The notes: a model not told the origin generated them from the letters alone. Positions 9,115 through 19,373 are shown, numbered from the stretch's first letter. The stretch is DNA of 64,000 nucleotides from Halarcobacter mediterraneus (GCF_004116625.1 NZ_NXIE01000001.1:124001-188000), one strand, 5' to 3'. Made by a program: numbers and translations.

Positions 9115-10017
9115 AATTACTAAACCTAAAACAACCATCAAAGCAATACCAGCACTTTTATTATAAAGTTTATTAGCAGTTATTAACACTAGCATTAAAG
9201 ATACTATAAATGCAGCTGCTATATCAAAGAAGTTTTTACTTAAATCTACATTTAAATCATTTACTATAGCACTTATTCCTAGTACCATTGTAAAATTTGC
9301 AACATTAGAACCAATAATATTTCCAATTGCTAAATCAGCATTATTATTCATAGCTGATTTAATAGAAATTGTAAGTTCAGGTAATGAAGTTCCAAATGCA
9401 ACTAAAAATAGACCAATAACCCATTCACTAATACCAAATGATCTTGCAATATTTCCTGCACTATCAATTGCAAAGTCTGCTCCTGCTACAACAAAGATAA
9501 AACCAATAATCAATAAAGTTAATGTTTTTGGCCAAGCAAATTTTTCTTTTGCTAATTCTTCATCAATCTCTTCAACTTGATTTGAACCAATAAGAAAAAT
9601 TAAATATGCTCCCATCAATAAAATAAATAAAATACCATCTATGATATTAAGTTTTCCATCTATTGCCATAAGAATAAAAACTAAAATTGGAAATAACGAC
9701 CAAGCAGAATCTTTTGCAAAAAGGTCTCTATCTGGACTTATTTTTTTTGCTACTAAAAATACAGCTCCTAAAACAAGAGAAATATTAAAAATAGTACTTC
9801 CTATTACATTTGCAACAGCAATATCTCCACTTCCTTTTATTGATGCAGACATTGATACAGCCATTTCAGGTAAACTTGTACCTAATGCAATTAATGTTGC
9901 ACCTATAACAAAGTGAGAAATATTATAATGTAAAGCAATTTTTTCGCTTTGTTGAATAATAAAATCTGCACCATAGATTAATGCTCCCATTGATATTATA
10001 AATATAAATATATCCAT
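9100..10017 (-). CDS. CaCA-family calcium/sodium:cation exchanger (YrbG-like)
   Basis: This 305-aa inner-membrane protein has about ten hydrophobic segments in two inverted halves. Each half carries the alpha-repeat motif: ALGTSLPEMAVS near residue 47 and AFGTSLPELTIS near 207. Both are followed by the G(N/S)xxGS(T/N) segments (NVIGSTIFN, NIIGSNVAN). Members exchange calcium or other cations for sodium or protons. The acidic cytoplasmic loop (VEEIDEELAKE) separates the halves. The gene lies directly after ybeY with no gap, so they are probably co-transcribed. Confidence 0.9.
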   Translation of the reverse strand: MDIFIFIISMGALIYGADFIIQQSEKIALHYNISHFVIGATLIALGTSLPEMAVSMSASIKGSGDIAVANVIGSTIFNISLVLGAVFLVAKKISPDRDLFAKDSAWSLFPILVFILMAIDGKLNIIDGILFILLMGAYLIFLIGSNQVEEIDEELAKEKFAWPKTLTLLIIGFIFVVAGADFAIDSAGNIARSFGISEWVIGLFLVAFGTSLPELTISIKSAMNNNADLAIGNIIGSNVANFTMVLGISAIVNDLNVDLSKNFFDIAAAFIVSLMLVLITANKLYNKSAGIALMVVLGLVIQNSL

Positions 10018-10437
10018 TTATGAGTTCCTTACTATTAGACTTTTTGGTAGATTAAATTTCTTAATTAGCTCTTCTTCTTTTTGTCTTTGTTCTTCATTGT
10101 CTATTTCATGGTCGAAACCTAAAAGATGAAGTAATCCATGAATAAAAAGAAGTTTTAGTTCATCATTAAAAGAATGATTATACTCTTTTGCTTTTTCTTC
10201 TACATAATCAATAGAAATAACAATAGAGCCTAAAGGCATATTTGGCATATCAAACTCTAAAGGAAAAGATAAAACATCAGTAGCCTTGTCAATATTTCTG
10301 TGCTCTTTGTTTAGTATTTGAATTTCTTCATTATTTGTAAAAATTAATTCAATATCTTTTTGAGTTAATTCTTCTAAAATTTCTTCCAAAGGCGAAATAT
10401 CAATTTCTACATTAGTTTGATTATCTAAATCAATCAT
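10018..10437 (-). CDS. ybeY: endoribonuclease YbeY, 16S rRNA maturation factor
   Basis: YbeY is a zinc-dependent RNase needed for 16S rRNA 3' end processing and ribosome quality control. The protein is 139 aa, as usual. The zinc motif HxxxHxxxxxH is present as HGLLHLLGFDHE near residue 105, and the upstream NKEHRNIDKATDVLSFP stretch is a family hallmark. Its stop codon abuts the start of the CaCA exchanger gene. Confidence 0.95.
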   Translation of the reverse strand: MIDLDNQTNVEIDISPLEEILEELTQKDIELIFTNNEEIQILNKEHRNIDKATDVLSFPLEFDMPNMPLGSIVISIDYVEEKAKEYNHSFNDELKLLFIHGLLHLLGFDHEIDNEEQRQKEEELIKKFNLPKSLIVRNS

Positions 10438-10552
10438 TATTTTATCCCTTAAATTTTGGCGGATTATATCTAAAAAAGTATAAATAAGCGTATAAATAGG
10501 TACTATGAATTTTATGTTACAATAAAAATTTAAAATTATTTTAGGAGTGTTT

Positions 10553-10957
10553 ATGGAATTAGAAATAGGAACAAAAGCAACTATTGAGTTTAAGGTTAAA
10601 GCTTCTGATTTAGCAAAAAATTTAGAAATATCACCTGAAGATGATTTTCCAGAAGTTTTTGCAACAGCAAGACTTACAGCACTTATGGAGTGTGCCTCTG
10701 CAAAAATATTAATTCCTTTTTATAAGGAAGGGGAATTTTCTGTTGGTGTTGAAGTGGGCTTAAAACATTTAGCTCCAACATTAGAAGGAGATATTGTTAA
10801 GGCAACTGCAACTTTTGTAGGAATGGAAGGAAAACTTTATAAATTTGAAGTTGAAGCTTTTGATTCAGGTGGAAAAGTTGGAGAAGCTACTCATACAAGA
10901 GCAATTGTCTCAAAAGATAGACTTATGGCAGGGGCAAATAAAAGAGTTGAAAAATAA
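10553..10957 (+). CDS. hot-dog thioesterase, FlK-like
   Basis: This 134-aa protein resembles the fluoroacetyl-CoA thioesterase-like group. Family features are the FATARLTALMECASAKI helix with its catalytic-type glutamate, the GVEVGLKHLAPT segment containing the conserved histidine, and the GKVGEATHTRAIV C-terminal strand. It probably hydrolyses an acyl-CoA in the cytoplasm; the substrate is unknown. The ATG at 10553 is preferred to a GTG at 10547, because that GTG overlaps the AGGAG ribosome site at 10543-10547. Confidence 0.85.
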   Translation: MELEIGTKATIEFKVKASDLAKNLEISPEDDFPEVFATARLTALMECASAKILIPFYKEGEFSVGVEVGLKHLAPTLEGDIVKATATFVGMEGKLYKFEVEAFDSGGKVGEATHTRAIVSKDRLMAGANKRVEK

Positions 10958-10987
10958 ATGATTGAGCTTAGAATAGCTCAATCATTT
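10956..10987. terminator. bidirectional terminator between thioesterase gene and radA
   Basis: A 13-bp perfect stem (AAATGATTGAGCT at 10956-10968, AGCTCAATCATTT at 10975-10987) with a 6-base loop starts at the stop codon of the thioesterase gene. It lies between two convergent genes. Confidence 0.85.
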
Positions 10988-11002
10988 TAGGAACACATAA
11001 AT

Positions 11003-12352
11003 CTAAAATAATTCTATCATTTTAGGAACTTCATCAACTGCAAAAGTTTTAAGTTCTAACTTCAAATTAGGTTTTTGGGCTACAACGGCTTTTTTTATCC
11101 CTTGTGCTTGGGCTTCTTTGAGTCTTAAGTCTATTGAATATACATCTTTTATTTCACCTGTTAGGGAAACTTCTCCAATAAAAACTGATTCTTTTGAAAT
11201 GGGTCTATCTCTAAAAGAAGAAATAATAGCAGCAATAATGGCTAAGTCAGCTGAACTTTCTTTGATTTTTATTCCTCCACTTATATTTACAAATACATCA
11301 TAATGGTTTAAGGGTAAATCAATCTTTTTTTCAAGTAAAGCTAAAAGCATATTTAATCTATTTGCATCAAATCCTGTGGCACTTCTTTTTGGATTTGGGT
11401 AAGTACTTTCTGTAACAAGGGCTTGAACTTCTATAATTAAAGCACGACTTCCTTCCATAACAACAGTTAAAGCTGAACCACTTTGTGCTTTACTTTTATC
11501 AAAAAACTTTGAGGCAATATCTTTTGCTGATAATAAGCCTTCTGCTGTCATCTCAAAAATTCCTATTTCTGAAGTTGAACCAAATCTATTTTTAAAACCT
11601 CTAAGCATTCTAAGTTCTCTACTTGCCTCTCCTTCAAAATATAAAACAGTATCAACCATATGTTCTAAAACTCTTGGTCCTGCTATTGAACCATCTTTTG
11701 TGATATGTCCAATTATAAACATTGCAATATCAGACTCTTTTGCTTTACGCATAAGTTCAAAAGTGATTTCTCTAACTTGTGACACACTTCCTGGTGCTGA
11801 TGTTAAGGCACTTGAGTAAATTGTTTGAATAGAGTCAATTATACATACTTCATAGTTTTCTCTTAAAAGTTCATCAAGAATCTCTTCAAGGCGAATTTCA
11901 CTTAATAAATATAAGTCATTATGGTTTGCATCAAGTCTATTTGCTCTAAGTTTTATTTGTCCTGCACTTTCTTCTCCTGAAACATATAAAACCTTTTTAC
12001 CTGAACTTGCAATGCTTCCTGCAACTTTAAGTAAAAGAGTAGACTTCCCAACTCCAGGGCTTCCTCCTATTAAGGTTAATGATCCCGGAACAATTCCTCC
12101 ACCTAAAACTAAATCAAATTCGTCATTATATGAAGAGAATCTTGTGACATCATCTTGTTTGATTTGAGTTATTGGTGTAGCTTTTGAATTTGTATTTACA
12201 ACTTTGGCAGTTTGTTTTAAAACTTCTTGTTGTTCTTGATTTAATTCCATAAAAGAATCCCAAGAACCACAGTTGGGACATTTCCCTAACCATTTTGTAC
12301 TTTGTTCTCCACAAGCTTGACACTCAAAAAGTGAGGTTTTCTTTTTTGCCAT
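11003..12352 (-). CDS. radA: DNA repair protein RadA (Sms)
   Basis: RadA is a RecA-like ATPase that helps process recombination intermediates by driving branch migration. All hallmarks are visible in 449 aa: a zinc finger (C11, C14, C25, C28), Walker A GGSPGVGKST (near 96-105), the RadA signature KNRFGS near residue 255, and a C-terminal Lon-protease-like domain lacking obvious catalytic residues. The start is fixed by the conserved N-terminal zinc finger. It appears to be a single-gene unit, ending before a strong bidirectional terminator. Confidence 0.96.
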   Translation of the reverse strand: MAKKKTSLFECQACGEQSTKWLGKCPNCGSWDSFMELNQEQQEVLKQTAKVVNTNSKATPITQIKQDDVTRFSSYNDEFDLVLGGGIVPGSLTLIGGSPGVGKSTLLLKVAGSIASSGKKVLYVSGEESAGQIKLRANRLDANHNDLYLLSEIRLEEILDELLRENYEVCIIDSIQTIYSSALTSAPGSVSQVREITFELMRKAKESDIAMFIIGHITKDGSIAGPRVLEHMVDTVLYFEGEASRELRMLRGFKNRFGSTSEIGIFEMTAEGLLSAKDIASKFFDKSKAQSGSALTVVMEGSRALIIEVQALVTESTYPNPKRSATGFDANRLNMLLALLEKKIDLPLNHYDVFVNISGGIKIKESSADLAIIAAIISSFRDRPISKESVFIGEVSLTGEIKDVYSIDLRLKEAQAQGIKKAVVAQKPNLKLELKTFAVDEVPKMIELF

Positions 12353-12483
12353 ATTTTTATCCTATTTTCTTTGTCTTGCAATTATAATGAAAATAAATTA
12401 AGAAAATAAAAAATATGGCTATATGCAATATTTTGTGAAGTTTTGATAAAATCAGGAATCATATATATAAAGAGTTTATTAAA

Positions 12484-12867
12484 ATGGAAAAATTTTATGA
12501 GTTATTTGATTTAGCAGAGGAAAAATCAAAAATAGATGAAAATAGTACTTGGAAAGGTGGTTCAAGTATTTATTTAGAAGAATTAAAAAATGAAGTTGAT
12601 GAAGTAATTGAAGAATATAAAAAAGATAGAAAATGTTTTTTAGAAGATGAATTAGCAGATATACTTTGGGATTATTTAAATATATTAATTGCAATAAAAA
12701 AAGAAAAAGATATTGATATTCAAAGGGTTTTTTCAAGAGCTTTAAGAAAATATACCCAAAGAGTAAATGCTATCAAAGATGGTGAAACTTGGGCAGCTAT
12801 AAAAGAGAAACAACAAAAAGCTTTATTGGATGAGTGGAAAGAAAGTATAAAAAAAGGTGAGGAATAA
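12484..12867 (+). CDS. MazG-like nucleotide pyrophosphohydrolase
   Basis: This 127-aa all-alpha protein has the MazG metal-binding pattern: E32-E33-x-x-E36 in YLEELKNEVDEV, followed by E56xxD59 in EDELADILWD. Such enzymes hydrolyse (d)NTPs to monophosphates, for house-cleaning or stress response. It is a single-domain form. The last bases overlap the start region of the DTW-domain gene, suggesting co-translation. Confidence 0.85.
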   Translation: MEKFYELFDLAEEKSKIDENSTWKGGSSIYLEELKNEVDEVIEEYKKDRKCFLEDELADILWDYLNILIAIKKEKDIDIQRVFSRALRKYTQRVNAIKDGETWAAIKEKQQKALLDEWKESIKKGEE

Positions 12868-13504
12868 AGTTTTGTCTACAAGAGAGATTTGTTTTACTTG
12901 TTATAGACCTAAAAGTAGTTGTATGTGTAAGTATGTTAGTAAAATTAATACAAATACAAAGTTTGTAATTTTAATGCATCCTAAGGAGTATAGAAAAACT
13001 AAGAATGGAACAGGACATTTAACTAATTTATCTTTAAAAAATTCAGAAATTTTTATAGGTATTGATTTTTCAAAGCATAAAGAAGTTAATAAAATCATAA
13101 ATAATCCTAAAATAAACTCTTATCTTCTTTATCCTTCATCTAATAGTATTGAGTTAAATACTCAAAAGTTACCTTTAAACAATAAAGAAAATGTAATATT
13201 TATCGTTGATTCTACTTGGGCTTGTTCTAAAAAAATGATTAGACTAAGTAAAAATCTACAAGAGCTTCCTAAAATAAGTTTTAAATATACAGAAGAATCA
13301 AATTTTAAAATCAAAACCCAACCAAATGTTTATTGTCTTTCTACTATTGAATCTGTTTTTTGTGTTTTAACTTTATTAACAGAGCAAAAAGTTGAAAACT
13401 TACTAGATAAAGAATTAAATTCTTTTTTAAAACCTTTTAATGAAATGGTTAACTATCAGTTAGAATGTGCAGAAAATAGAAAAATAAGAAATAAAATCAA
13501 ATAA
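12857..13504 (+). CDS. DTW-domain tRNA-uridine aminocarboxypropyltransferase-like protein
   Basis: This protein has the Cys-rich N-terminus of the family (CFTCYRPKSSCMC), the HPKEYRKTKNGTG segment and a variant DTW motif, DSTW, followed by AxSKKM near residue 120. DTW enzymes (TapT, DTWD1/2) transfer the aminocarboxypropyl group of SAM to tRNA uridine (acp3U). Two starts are possible: GTG at 12857, overlapping the MazG-like gene, or TTG at 12872, which has a well-placed GAGGA site. The TTG start keeps all conserved residues and may be the true one. Confidence 0.85.
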   Translation: MRNKVLSTREICFTCYRPKSSCMCKYVSKINTNTKFVILMHPKEYRKTKNGTGHLTNLSLKNSEIFIGIDFSKHKEVNKIINNPKINSYLLYPSSNSIELNTQKLPLNNKENVIFIVDSTWACSKKMIRLSKNLQELPKISFKYTEESNFKIKTQPNVYCLSTIESVFCVLTLLTEQKVENLLDKELNSFLKPFNEMVNYQLECAENRKIRNKIK

Positions 13505-13611
13505 ACTTTTAAATTATATTTATATATTTTTGAATTATAAAATTATATTTTAATATAATATTAATACTTATAAATATACAATAAAATAATTTTATTTAAA
13601 AGGAGTTTTTT

Positions 13612-14463
13612 ATGTTTAGAAATGGTTCTAAAAATATGTTAAAAGTTATTTTAACTATGTTTTTTTTGAGTACAAGTTTAGTATTTGCTAATACTATCAC
13701 TGGTAATAATAGTTTTAATACAGCTTACCCTATAGGGAATTGGCAGTATCATAGTTCTATAATTGGAGAGTTAAAAGCAGATGAGACTGAGTCATATTTT
13801 TCATTTAGAGCAAATAGAGGAGATAGAGTTTATGTCAAAGTTTTTCATGATGATTCGGATGAAGGAAGAACTCTAGAAGTTTTTGACCAATTTCAAAATA
13901 ATATAGGGATAAATGTTGGAATTTATGGTTCTTCTTCTTTTACACCGTATTTGCTGGTATCAGATATAGATGGTACATCTTCTGGTCAATTGTTTTATAT
14001 AAAGGTAACAAGGGGTAATAGTACAGGTAGCATATTTTTTTCTGTGTCAATTAATAATAGGATGAGTGGAGGCTTAGCAACTTTTGAGTTTAATGGAACA
14101 GCTGTTAATCCTGGAAATCCAGATATTCTACTTAACCCTAATGGAGTTGATTCTTCAGTAATTTCTATGGATTTAAGTAATAGCTCAAAAATTCCTGAAG
14201 GTGCTATTGTAAAATCTATAAAGACAGAAGGTAGGTTATCAAAAAACTTAGGAGGTATTGTTCATAAAATTTCTCCATCTACAAATAATATTTGGTATAT
14301 AGAAGAGTGGTCAAATTATAATATTTCTGAATCTGATGAATTAGAAGTTGCGCAGAGGTGGGATTTTAAGTATAACTTTAAAGGTACAAGCTCTTCTAAT
14401 ATGAGAGATGTAAAAGCAACTATTGTGTATGAATATGATACAACGTTAGGTTTTGAGAGATAG
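13612..14463 (+). CDS. exported protein with a PPC-like N-terminal domain
   Basis: This 283-aa protein has a signal peptide (about residues 1-30, ending VFA). The segment at about 33-140 (NNSFNTAYPIGNW, GELKADETESYFSF, GDRVYVKV) resembles bacterial pre-peptidase C-terminal (PPC) beta-sandwich domains found on secreted enzymes. The C-terminal half has repeated short beta segments and no catalytic motif that I recognise. It has a clear AAGGAG ribosome site and its own terminator. Probably a periplasmic or surface protein; the function is unknown. Confidence 0.7.
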   Translation: MFRNGSKNMLKVILTMFFLSTSLVFANTITGNNSFNTAYPIGNWQYHSSIIGELKADETESYFSFRANRGDRVYVKVFHDDSDEGRTLEVFDQFQNNIGINVGIYGSSSFTPYLLVSDIDGTSSGQLFYIKVTRGNSTGSIFFSVSINNRMSGGLATFEFNGTAVNPGNPDILLNPNGVDSSVISMDLSNSSKIPEGAIVKSIKTEGRLSKNLGGIVHKISPSTNNIWYIEEWSNYNISESDELEVAQRWDFKYNFKGTSSSNMRDVKATIVYEYDTTLGFER

Positions 14464-14470
14464 CTTAAAA

Positions 14471-14495
14471 AAAGAGAACCATTAAGGTTCTCTTT
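14471..14495. terminator. bidirectional terminator
   Basis: A 10-bp perfect stem (AAAGAGAACC at 14471-14480, GGTTCTCTTT at 14486-14495) with a 5-base loop is flanked by A and T runs, between two convergent genes. Confidence 0.88.
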
Positions 14496-14506
14496 TTTAC
14501 TTATTT

Positions 14507-15559
14507 TTAAACATAAATAGGATTAATATTTTTAGAGTTATGAAGTTCGTCAATCCAATCAGTTTTTCCAGCACCAAAATTTTCAGCTTGGAAGACATCA
14601 TAAAAAGAGCCATTTTGATAATCAATAGATAAAAGTAAATCAGGTGTAGAATGGAAACCATTAAGAATAAGATTGTCTAAATCTCTTTTATAAGAAGAAA
14701 TATGAAGACCTTTAAACTGATCAGGGATTTGATCACTGTTTTTAATATTTTCTTTGTAGATATCAAAAATATCAATGCCTTCATTAGTAAGAAACTTGCC
14801 ATCAACTAAGTTTAAATCATTTAAATTATAACCAGTGATATCCATAGTATCTCGAATGACACTAAAACGATTGTATTTTTCATCAGAGACTTGAGAAGAG
14901 CCATTAGAAGCACTGTAAAGAATATGATAGAAGAGTTGTTTTGCATTGTCTCCATTTAAAGCATTTTGTAAAGAATTAATAAGATTTTTATCTTCAAGAC
15001 CAGAAATAGAGACTTTATAACCATTAGGGTCAATAGTAAATCTAAGTTTAGAGTCTTGAGGTAAAGAAAGCTTGTTTAAATCTAAAAGTTCAGAGAATTG
15101 ATTATTAACTTCTTGACGCTGAAAAGCTTTGTTTCTAGCGACTTCAACACCTCCATTCATAAAACCTCTTTCTCTAAAAATAGGGTCCATAAAATACCCA
15201 CCAGTAAGTTCTCCTGATTTAAAATAATGAAATTCATTTAAAAAAGCAGCACTTCTTTCTCTATCTGTTAAACCTTCTATATAGTATGGAGAGTGGGAGT
15301 TAAAATATTTATCTCTCATATGACTAGTAGGATGTTCAAATTGTTTAGTAAATTGAACAACTTTAGAATAATGTTCATTTAACATTTTTATTCTTGTGTC
15401 AACTTCTCCTTTATAATCATTTCTAGCTTTAATAATAGTTTCTTCTTTAGAGAGTTTTTTTTCTTCATTTTTAACATCATTTTTATTTTCTTCATTAGAA
15501 ACTTTTTTATTGTTTGTTAAATTTATTGAAGTAAAAGTATTGTTTGAATTAATAGTCAT
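14507..15559 (-). CDS. hypothetical protein with disordered N-terminus
   Basis: This 350-aa protein has no signal peptide or membrane segment. The first 60 residues are rich in N, K and E and probably disordered. The rest is mixed, with the segments TDRERSAAFLNEFHYFKSGE and DPNGYKVSISGLEDKN. Its layout faintly recalls the DUF4885-type hypothetical proteins, but I cannot confirm this. It has a good ribosome site (AAGGAG) and stands alone, ending at a bidirectional terminator. Confidence 0.6.
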   Translation of the reverse strand: MTINSNNTFTSINLTNNKKVSNEENKNDVKNEEKKLSKEETIIKARNDYKGEVDTRIKMLNEHYSKVVQFTKQFEHPTSHMRDKYFNSHSPYYIEGLTDRERSAAFLNEFHYFKSGELTGGYFMDPIFRERGFMNGGVEVARNKAFQRQEVNNQFSELLDLNKLSLPQDSKLRFTIDPNGYKVSISGLEDKNLINSLQNALNGDNAKQLFYHILYSASNGSSQVSDEKYNRFSVIRDTMDITGYNLNDLNLVDGKFLTNEGIDIFDIYKENIKNSDQIPDQFKGLHISSYKRDLDNLILNGFHSTPDLLLSIDYQNGSFYDVFQAENFGAGKTDWIDELHNSKNINPIYV

Positions 15560-15800
15560 GAAAACTCCTTTAATAATTCTTTGTATTACTTTATTTGAAT
15601 ATTGCTTTATATGTGGTTAAAATATAAAATTACATTATTAAGTATTTATATGAAGATTTGTTTTTTTATAAAAAATAAGACAATAATTAACTAATTGAAA
15701 CATTATTTATTTTATTACTATTTTATGTAGATATTATGTATAAATTTATCTTTCTTTAAAACTATTACTATTATTATACATTTTTTATCAAGGAGAGAAA

Positions 15801-17714
15801 ATGCTTAATAGTATAAAGTTAAAGGTACTTACCTTAGTTATTTTACCTGTCTTATTGGCGACATTGTTAATCACTATTTTAACTATAAATCTTACATATA
15901 GTAACAGTAGTCATACATTAGAAGAGTTTGAAAGTTCAATTGTTAATGAAAAGAAAGAGTTACTTAAGAATCAGATTTTAACAATTTATACAATAATTGA
16001 TTCAATAATAAAAGAGTCAGAAAATATTGATGAGGCAAAACAAAAAGTTATTAATGTAGTTGAAAAAGCAAGATTTTTGAATGGAAGTGGATATTTCTTT
16101 GCTTATGAGAAGATAGGAGAAAATTATCATTTTGCTTTTCATGGTACAAAGCCACAATTAAATGGTACAAAGACAAATATTATGGCAAAAGATATAAAAG
16201 GATTTTCTTTTAGAAAGGCTTTAATTGATACTGCAAAAGATGATAATAAGTTTGTAGAGTATTATTATCAAAAGCCAAATACTAAAGAAATTTTGAAAAA
16301 AATGGCTTTTTCTAAATATATAAAAGAATTTAACTGGACTATTGTAACAGGAATTTATGTTGATGATATTCAAGAAAAGATTTTAAAAACAAAAAATAGA
16401 TTAGATGAAGATGTTAATTCTTTAGTTTATACTTTGATTTCTATGATAATAGTTCTTTTTATAATATTAGTAATTGTTGTTTCTTATATTTCAAAAATAT
16501 CTTTAATTAAGCCTTTAGAAGTTTTTGAATCAGGATTATTGTCTTTTTTATCTTTTTTAAATAAAGAAAAAGAAGATGTTCAACTAATTGAAATAACCAC
16601 TAAAGATGAAATTGGTAAGATGACTAAGCAGATTAATGAAAATATAACTAAAATTAGACAGACTATTAAGCAAGATGATAAAGTTATAGAAGATGTTTCA
16701 AAGGTAGTAAGTAGTGTTAGTTCTGGAATTTTAACACAACAAGTTGAAGCTAAAACTTCTAATGTAATTATTAATGAACTTACTCAAAACTTAAATAAAA
16801 TGATTTCAAATTTACATAATACTATTAATCACACAATTGAAGTTTTAAAATCATATGAAAAACGTGATTTTACAAAACAAATAACAATCTCTTCAAAAGG
16901 TGAATTAAATGATTTATCTTTAGGTGTAAATAGTTTAGGAAAAGAGATATCTGATATGTTACAAACAAATTTAGATAATTCAGATATTTTAAATAAAAGC
17001 TCAAATAATTTATCTTCAAATATGAAAAGATTAACAATAAGTGCCAATGAACAAGCAGCTTCTTTAGAAGAAAGTGCTGCAGCTCTTGAGGAAATAACTC
17101 AAACAATGAGAGCAAATTCAAATAATATAAATGATTTATCTTCAAATGCAGTTTCTTTGAGAAATGAAGTAAATAAAGGAAAAGAACTATCTAAGAAAAC
17201 AAGTAGTTCTATGGAAAATATTAATAAACAGGTTGAAGCAATTACAGAATCAATTTCAATAATTGATCAAATAGCTTTTCAAACAAATATCTTATCTTTA
17301 AATGCAGCTGTAGAAGCAGCAACTGCTGGTGAAGCAGGAAAAGGTTTCGCAGTTGTTGCAGGAGAGGTAAGAAACTTAGCAAATAGAAGTGCAGAAGCAG
17401 CAAAAGAGATAAAAGATTTAGTTGAAGGAGCAACTTTAAGTGCTAATGAAGGTAAAGATATAGTACACTCTATGTATGAAGGATATGAGCATTTAAATGA
17501 AAATATTTTAAATACAACTTCAATTGTAGAAACTGTAACAGCAAATTCAAAAGAACAAATGCAAGGAATAGAACAGATAAATAGTGCTGTTTCTTTATTG
17601 GATAAAGCTACTCAAGAAAATGCTCAAATTGCATCTGAAACAAATGAAGTTGTAAAAAGTGTTACAGATATGGCTAATGCAGTTGTTAAGGAAGTAAAAA
17701 AATCTAAGTTTTAA
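15801..17714 (+). CDS. methyl-accepting chemotaxis protein with Cache sensor domain
   Basis: This 637-aa receptor has one membrane helix at about 9-29 and another at about 208-231. Between them lies a periplasmic single-Cache (sCache_2-like) domain with the typical GSGYFFAYE and [18 protein letters not shown] stretches. A HAMP-like linker and a signalling domain follow. The kinase-coupling hairpin is near residue 500 ([34 protein letters not shown]). Cache domains of this type often bind small organic acids. It probably directs flagellar motility through CheA/CheW; the ligand is unknown. The esterase gene starts 9 bases later. Confidence 0.93.
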   Translation: MLNSIKLKVLTLVILPVLLATLLITILTINLTYSNSSHTLEEFESSIVNEKKELLKNQILTIYTIIDSIIKESENIDEAKQKVINVVEKARFLNGSGYFFAYEKIGENYHFAFHGTKPQLNGTKTNIMAKDIKGFSFRKALIDTAKDDNKFVEYYYQKPNTKEILKKMAFSKYIKEFNWTIVTGIYVDDIQEKILKTKNRLDEDVNSLVYTLISMIIVLFIILVIVVSYISKISLIKPLEVFESGLLSFLSFLNKEKEDVQLIEITTKDEIGKMTKQINENITKIRQTIKQDDKVIEDVSKVVSSVSSGILTQQVEAKTSNVIINELTQNLNKMISNLHNTINHTIEVLKSYEKRDFTKQITISSKGELNDLSLGVNSLGKEISDMLQTNLDNSDILNKSSNNLSSNMKRLTISANEQAASLEESAAALEEITQTMRANSNNINDLSSNAVSLRNEVNKGKELSKKTSSSMENINKQVEAITESISIIDQIAFQTNILSLNAAVEAATAGEAGKGFAVVAGEVRNLANRSAEAAKEIKDLVEGATLSANEGKDIVHSMYEGYEHLNENILNTTSIVETVTANSKEQMQGIEQINSAVSLLDKATQENAQIASETNEVVKSVTDMANAVVKEVKKSKF

Positions 17715-17723
17715 AGGTATAAG

Positions 17724-18278
17724 ATGATTATATACATACATGGTTTTGGAAGCAGTGGACATGGAGGAAAAGCTAGTTTATTTAGAGAGTATTTTGAAGA
17801 AGAAGTTTTTGCTCCTTCTTTATCTTATGTTCCAAGTTTAGCTATAGATACTCTTGAACAAATAATAGAAATATTAATTGAAAAAGATGAAAAAATAGGT
17901 TTAGTAGGTTCTTCTTTAGGTGGCTATTATGCAATATATTTAGCTAATAAATATGATTTAAAAGCTATTTTAATAAATCCTGCTATTTATCCATATAAAA
18001 CTTTAGATAAATTAGGAATGGCAGTTAATTATTTTGATTCTTCTTCTTTTGAAGTAACAAAAGAACATCTTAATCAATTAAAAGCTATTGAAGTTAATAC
18101 TTTAACTAATCAAAAAAATTTTATGACTCTTTTACAAACAGAAGATGAAATTTTAGATTATAATGAAGCTGTTGAAAGGTTACCTGAGTCAGAACTTATA
18201 ATAGAAGAGGGTGGTAATCACTCTTTTGAAAATATAGAAAGTTATTTTAGAAAAATAGATAAGTTTTTATTTAGTTAA
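17724..18278 (+). CDS. YqiA-like alpha/beta-hydrolase (esterase)
   Basis: This 184-aa protein has the short alpha/beta-hydrolase plan of the UPF0227/YqiA group: oxyanion segment IYIHGFGSSG at the N-terminus, nucleophile in GSSLGGYY (near residue 74), a late acidic residue in LLQTEDEILDY and the catalytic histidine in GGNHSFEN. It probably hydrolyses a small ester in the cytoplasm. It follows the chemoreceptor gene by 9 bases and ends in a strong hairpin, so both may share one transcript. Confidence 0.85.
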   Translation: MIIYIHGFGSSGHGGKASLFREYFEEEVFAPSLSYVPSLAIDTLEQIIEILIEKDEKIGLVGSSLGGYYAIYLANKYDLKAILINPAIYPYKTLDKLGMAVNYFDSSSFEVTKEHLNQLKAIEVNTLTNQKNFMTLLQTEDEILDYNEAVERLPESELIIEEGGNHSFENIESYFRKIDKFLFS

Positions 18279-18301
18279 GAAAGAGTTTTTCTCTTTCTTA
18301 A
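18275..18301. terminator. bidirectional terminator after the YqiA-like gene
   Basis: An 11-bp perfect stem (TTAAGAAAGAG at 18275-18285, CTCTTTCTTAA at 18291-18301) with a five-T loop overlaps the stop codon and separates two convergent genes. Confidence 0.8.
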
Positions 18302-18311
18302 ACTATGTTAT

Positions 18312-19298
18312 TTATTTGATTATATTACCAAATGGTCCAAATTGATGTTCTTTTTTCTCCATATTTGGTCTATAAACATCTGGTGCTTTTACTCTATCAT
18401 CAGGGAAGTCAGAACTTCTATTGATTTTTTCAGGTCTATAGTGACTATCTTGATTCATATAAGCAGCCACATCATACGCTTCTTTATCTGTTAAGATAGG
18501 GTTTTCTTTAGTTGCTCCAAGTGGCATATTTGATTTAATAAAATCTGCTGATTTTAATATTCTATACATACCTGCACCTTTATTATATGTATCATCTGTA
18601 CCCCATAATGCTGGGAACATATAACCATTTGCTTTTCCTGGATTTTTTACTCCTAATCCATCAGCTCCATGACAAGAAGCACAGTGTTGTGTGTAAACTT
18701 TTTTACCATTTTCTAAATCAGCTTTATTTTTCTTAATCATTTTTCTATCTATTTTAGCTAATCTTCTACCTTCCATATCAGCTCCACCAACTGGATAACC
18801 TTGACTTAAAAAGTGCATATAAGCTTTCATAGCTTTCATTTCTTTACCTTCAGCAGGTAGTGGATAACCATTCATACTTCTTTGCATACAACCATTTATT
18901 CTTGCTGTTAATGTTCCTATACCATCTTCTCTTGGTCTATATTGAGGAAATTCTCCATAAGTTCCTATAAAAGGAGCTGAATATTTTTTTGTACCAGCAT
19001 CTAAGTGACAGTTTTGACATGCATTATTATTTCCTGCAAATCTCATACTTACATCTTCTACTTCTGGTCCAATATATTTATATGTATGTACAATTAATTC
19101 TTTACCATATTTTACTAATTTACCATAATCATTATCAGGTAAATCCTCTATATTAGGTATTTTATATTCCATTTTAGGTTTTGTAAAACCTCTATATTCT
19201 CTTTTCTTTAACTCTTTTGGCTCAAATGCAAAAGTACTTGTTGCAGCAAAAGATATTAAAGCTGAAAGTAATACTAATTTTTTACCGTTGATTTTCAT
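18312..19298 (-). CDS. dihaem cytochrome c, TsdA-like (thiosulfate dehydrogenase / tetrathionate reductase family)
   Basis: This 328-aa periplasmic cytochrome starts at the ATG at 19298 (GGAGAAAAC just upstream); a longer frame from 19334 is less likely. After a signal peptide (cleaved near A24) it has two haem motifs, C94-C97-H98 and C206-C209-H210. The cysteine C137 in RINGCMQRSMNG matches the unusual axial thiolate ligand of TsdA, and M258 is a likely distal ligand of the second haem. TsdA interconverts thiosulfate and tetrathionate. It lies 75 bases after a three-gene sensory operon, which may control it. Confidence 0.85.
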   Translation of the reverse strand: MKINGKKLVLLSALISFAATSTFAFEPKELKKREYRGFTKPKMEYKIPNIEDLPDNDYGKLVKYGKELIVHTYKYIGPEVEDVSMRFAGNNNACQNCHLDAGTKKYSAPFIGTYGEFPQYRPREDGIGTLTARINGCMQRSMNGYPLPAEGKEMKAMKAYMHFLSQGYPVGGADMEGRRLAKIDRKMIKKNKADLENGKKVYTQHCASCHGADGLGVKNPGKANGYMFPALWGTDDTYNKGAGMYRILKSADFIKSNMPLGATKENPILTDKEAYDVAAYMNQDSHYRPEKINRSSDFPDDRVKAPDVYRPNMEKKEHQFGPFGNIIK

Positions 19299-19373
19299 GT
19301 TTTCTCCTTCATGTTTTATAAAAGTATTATACAAATATAAAGTTAGTTTTATGTTTACTTTTAATGATATATA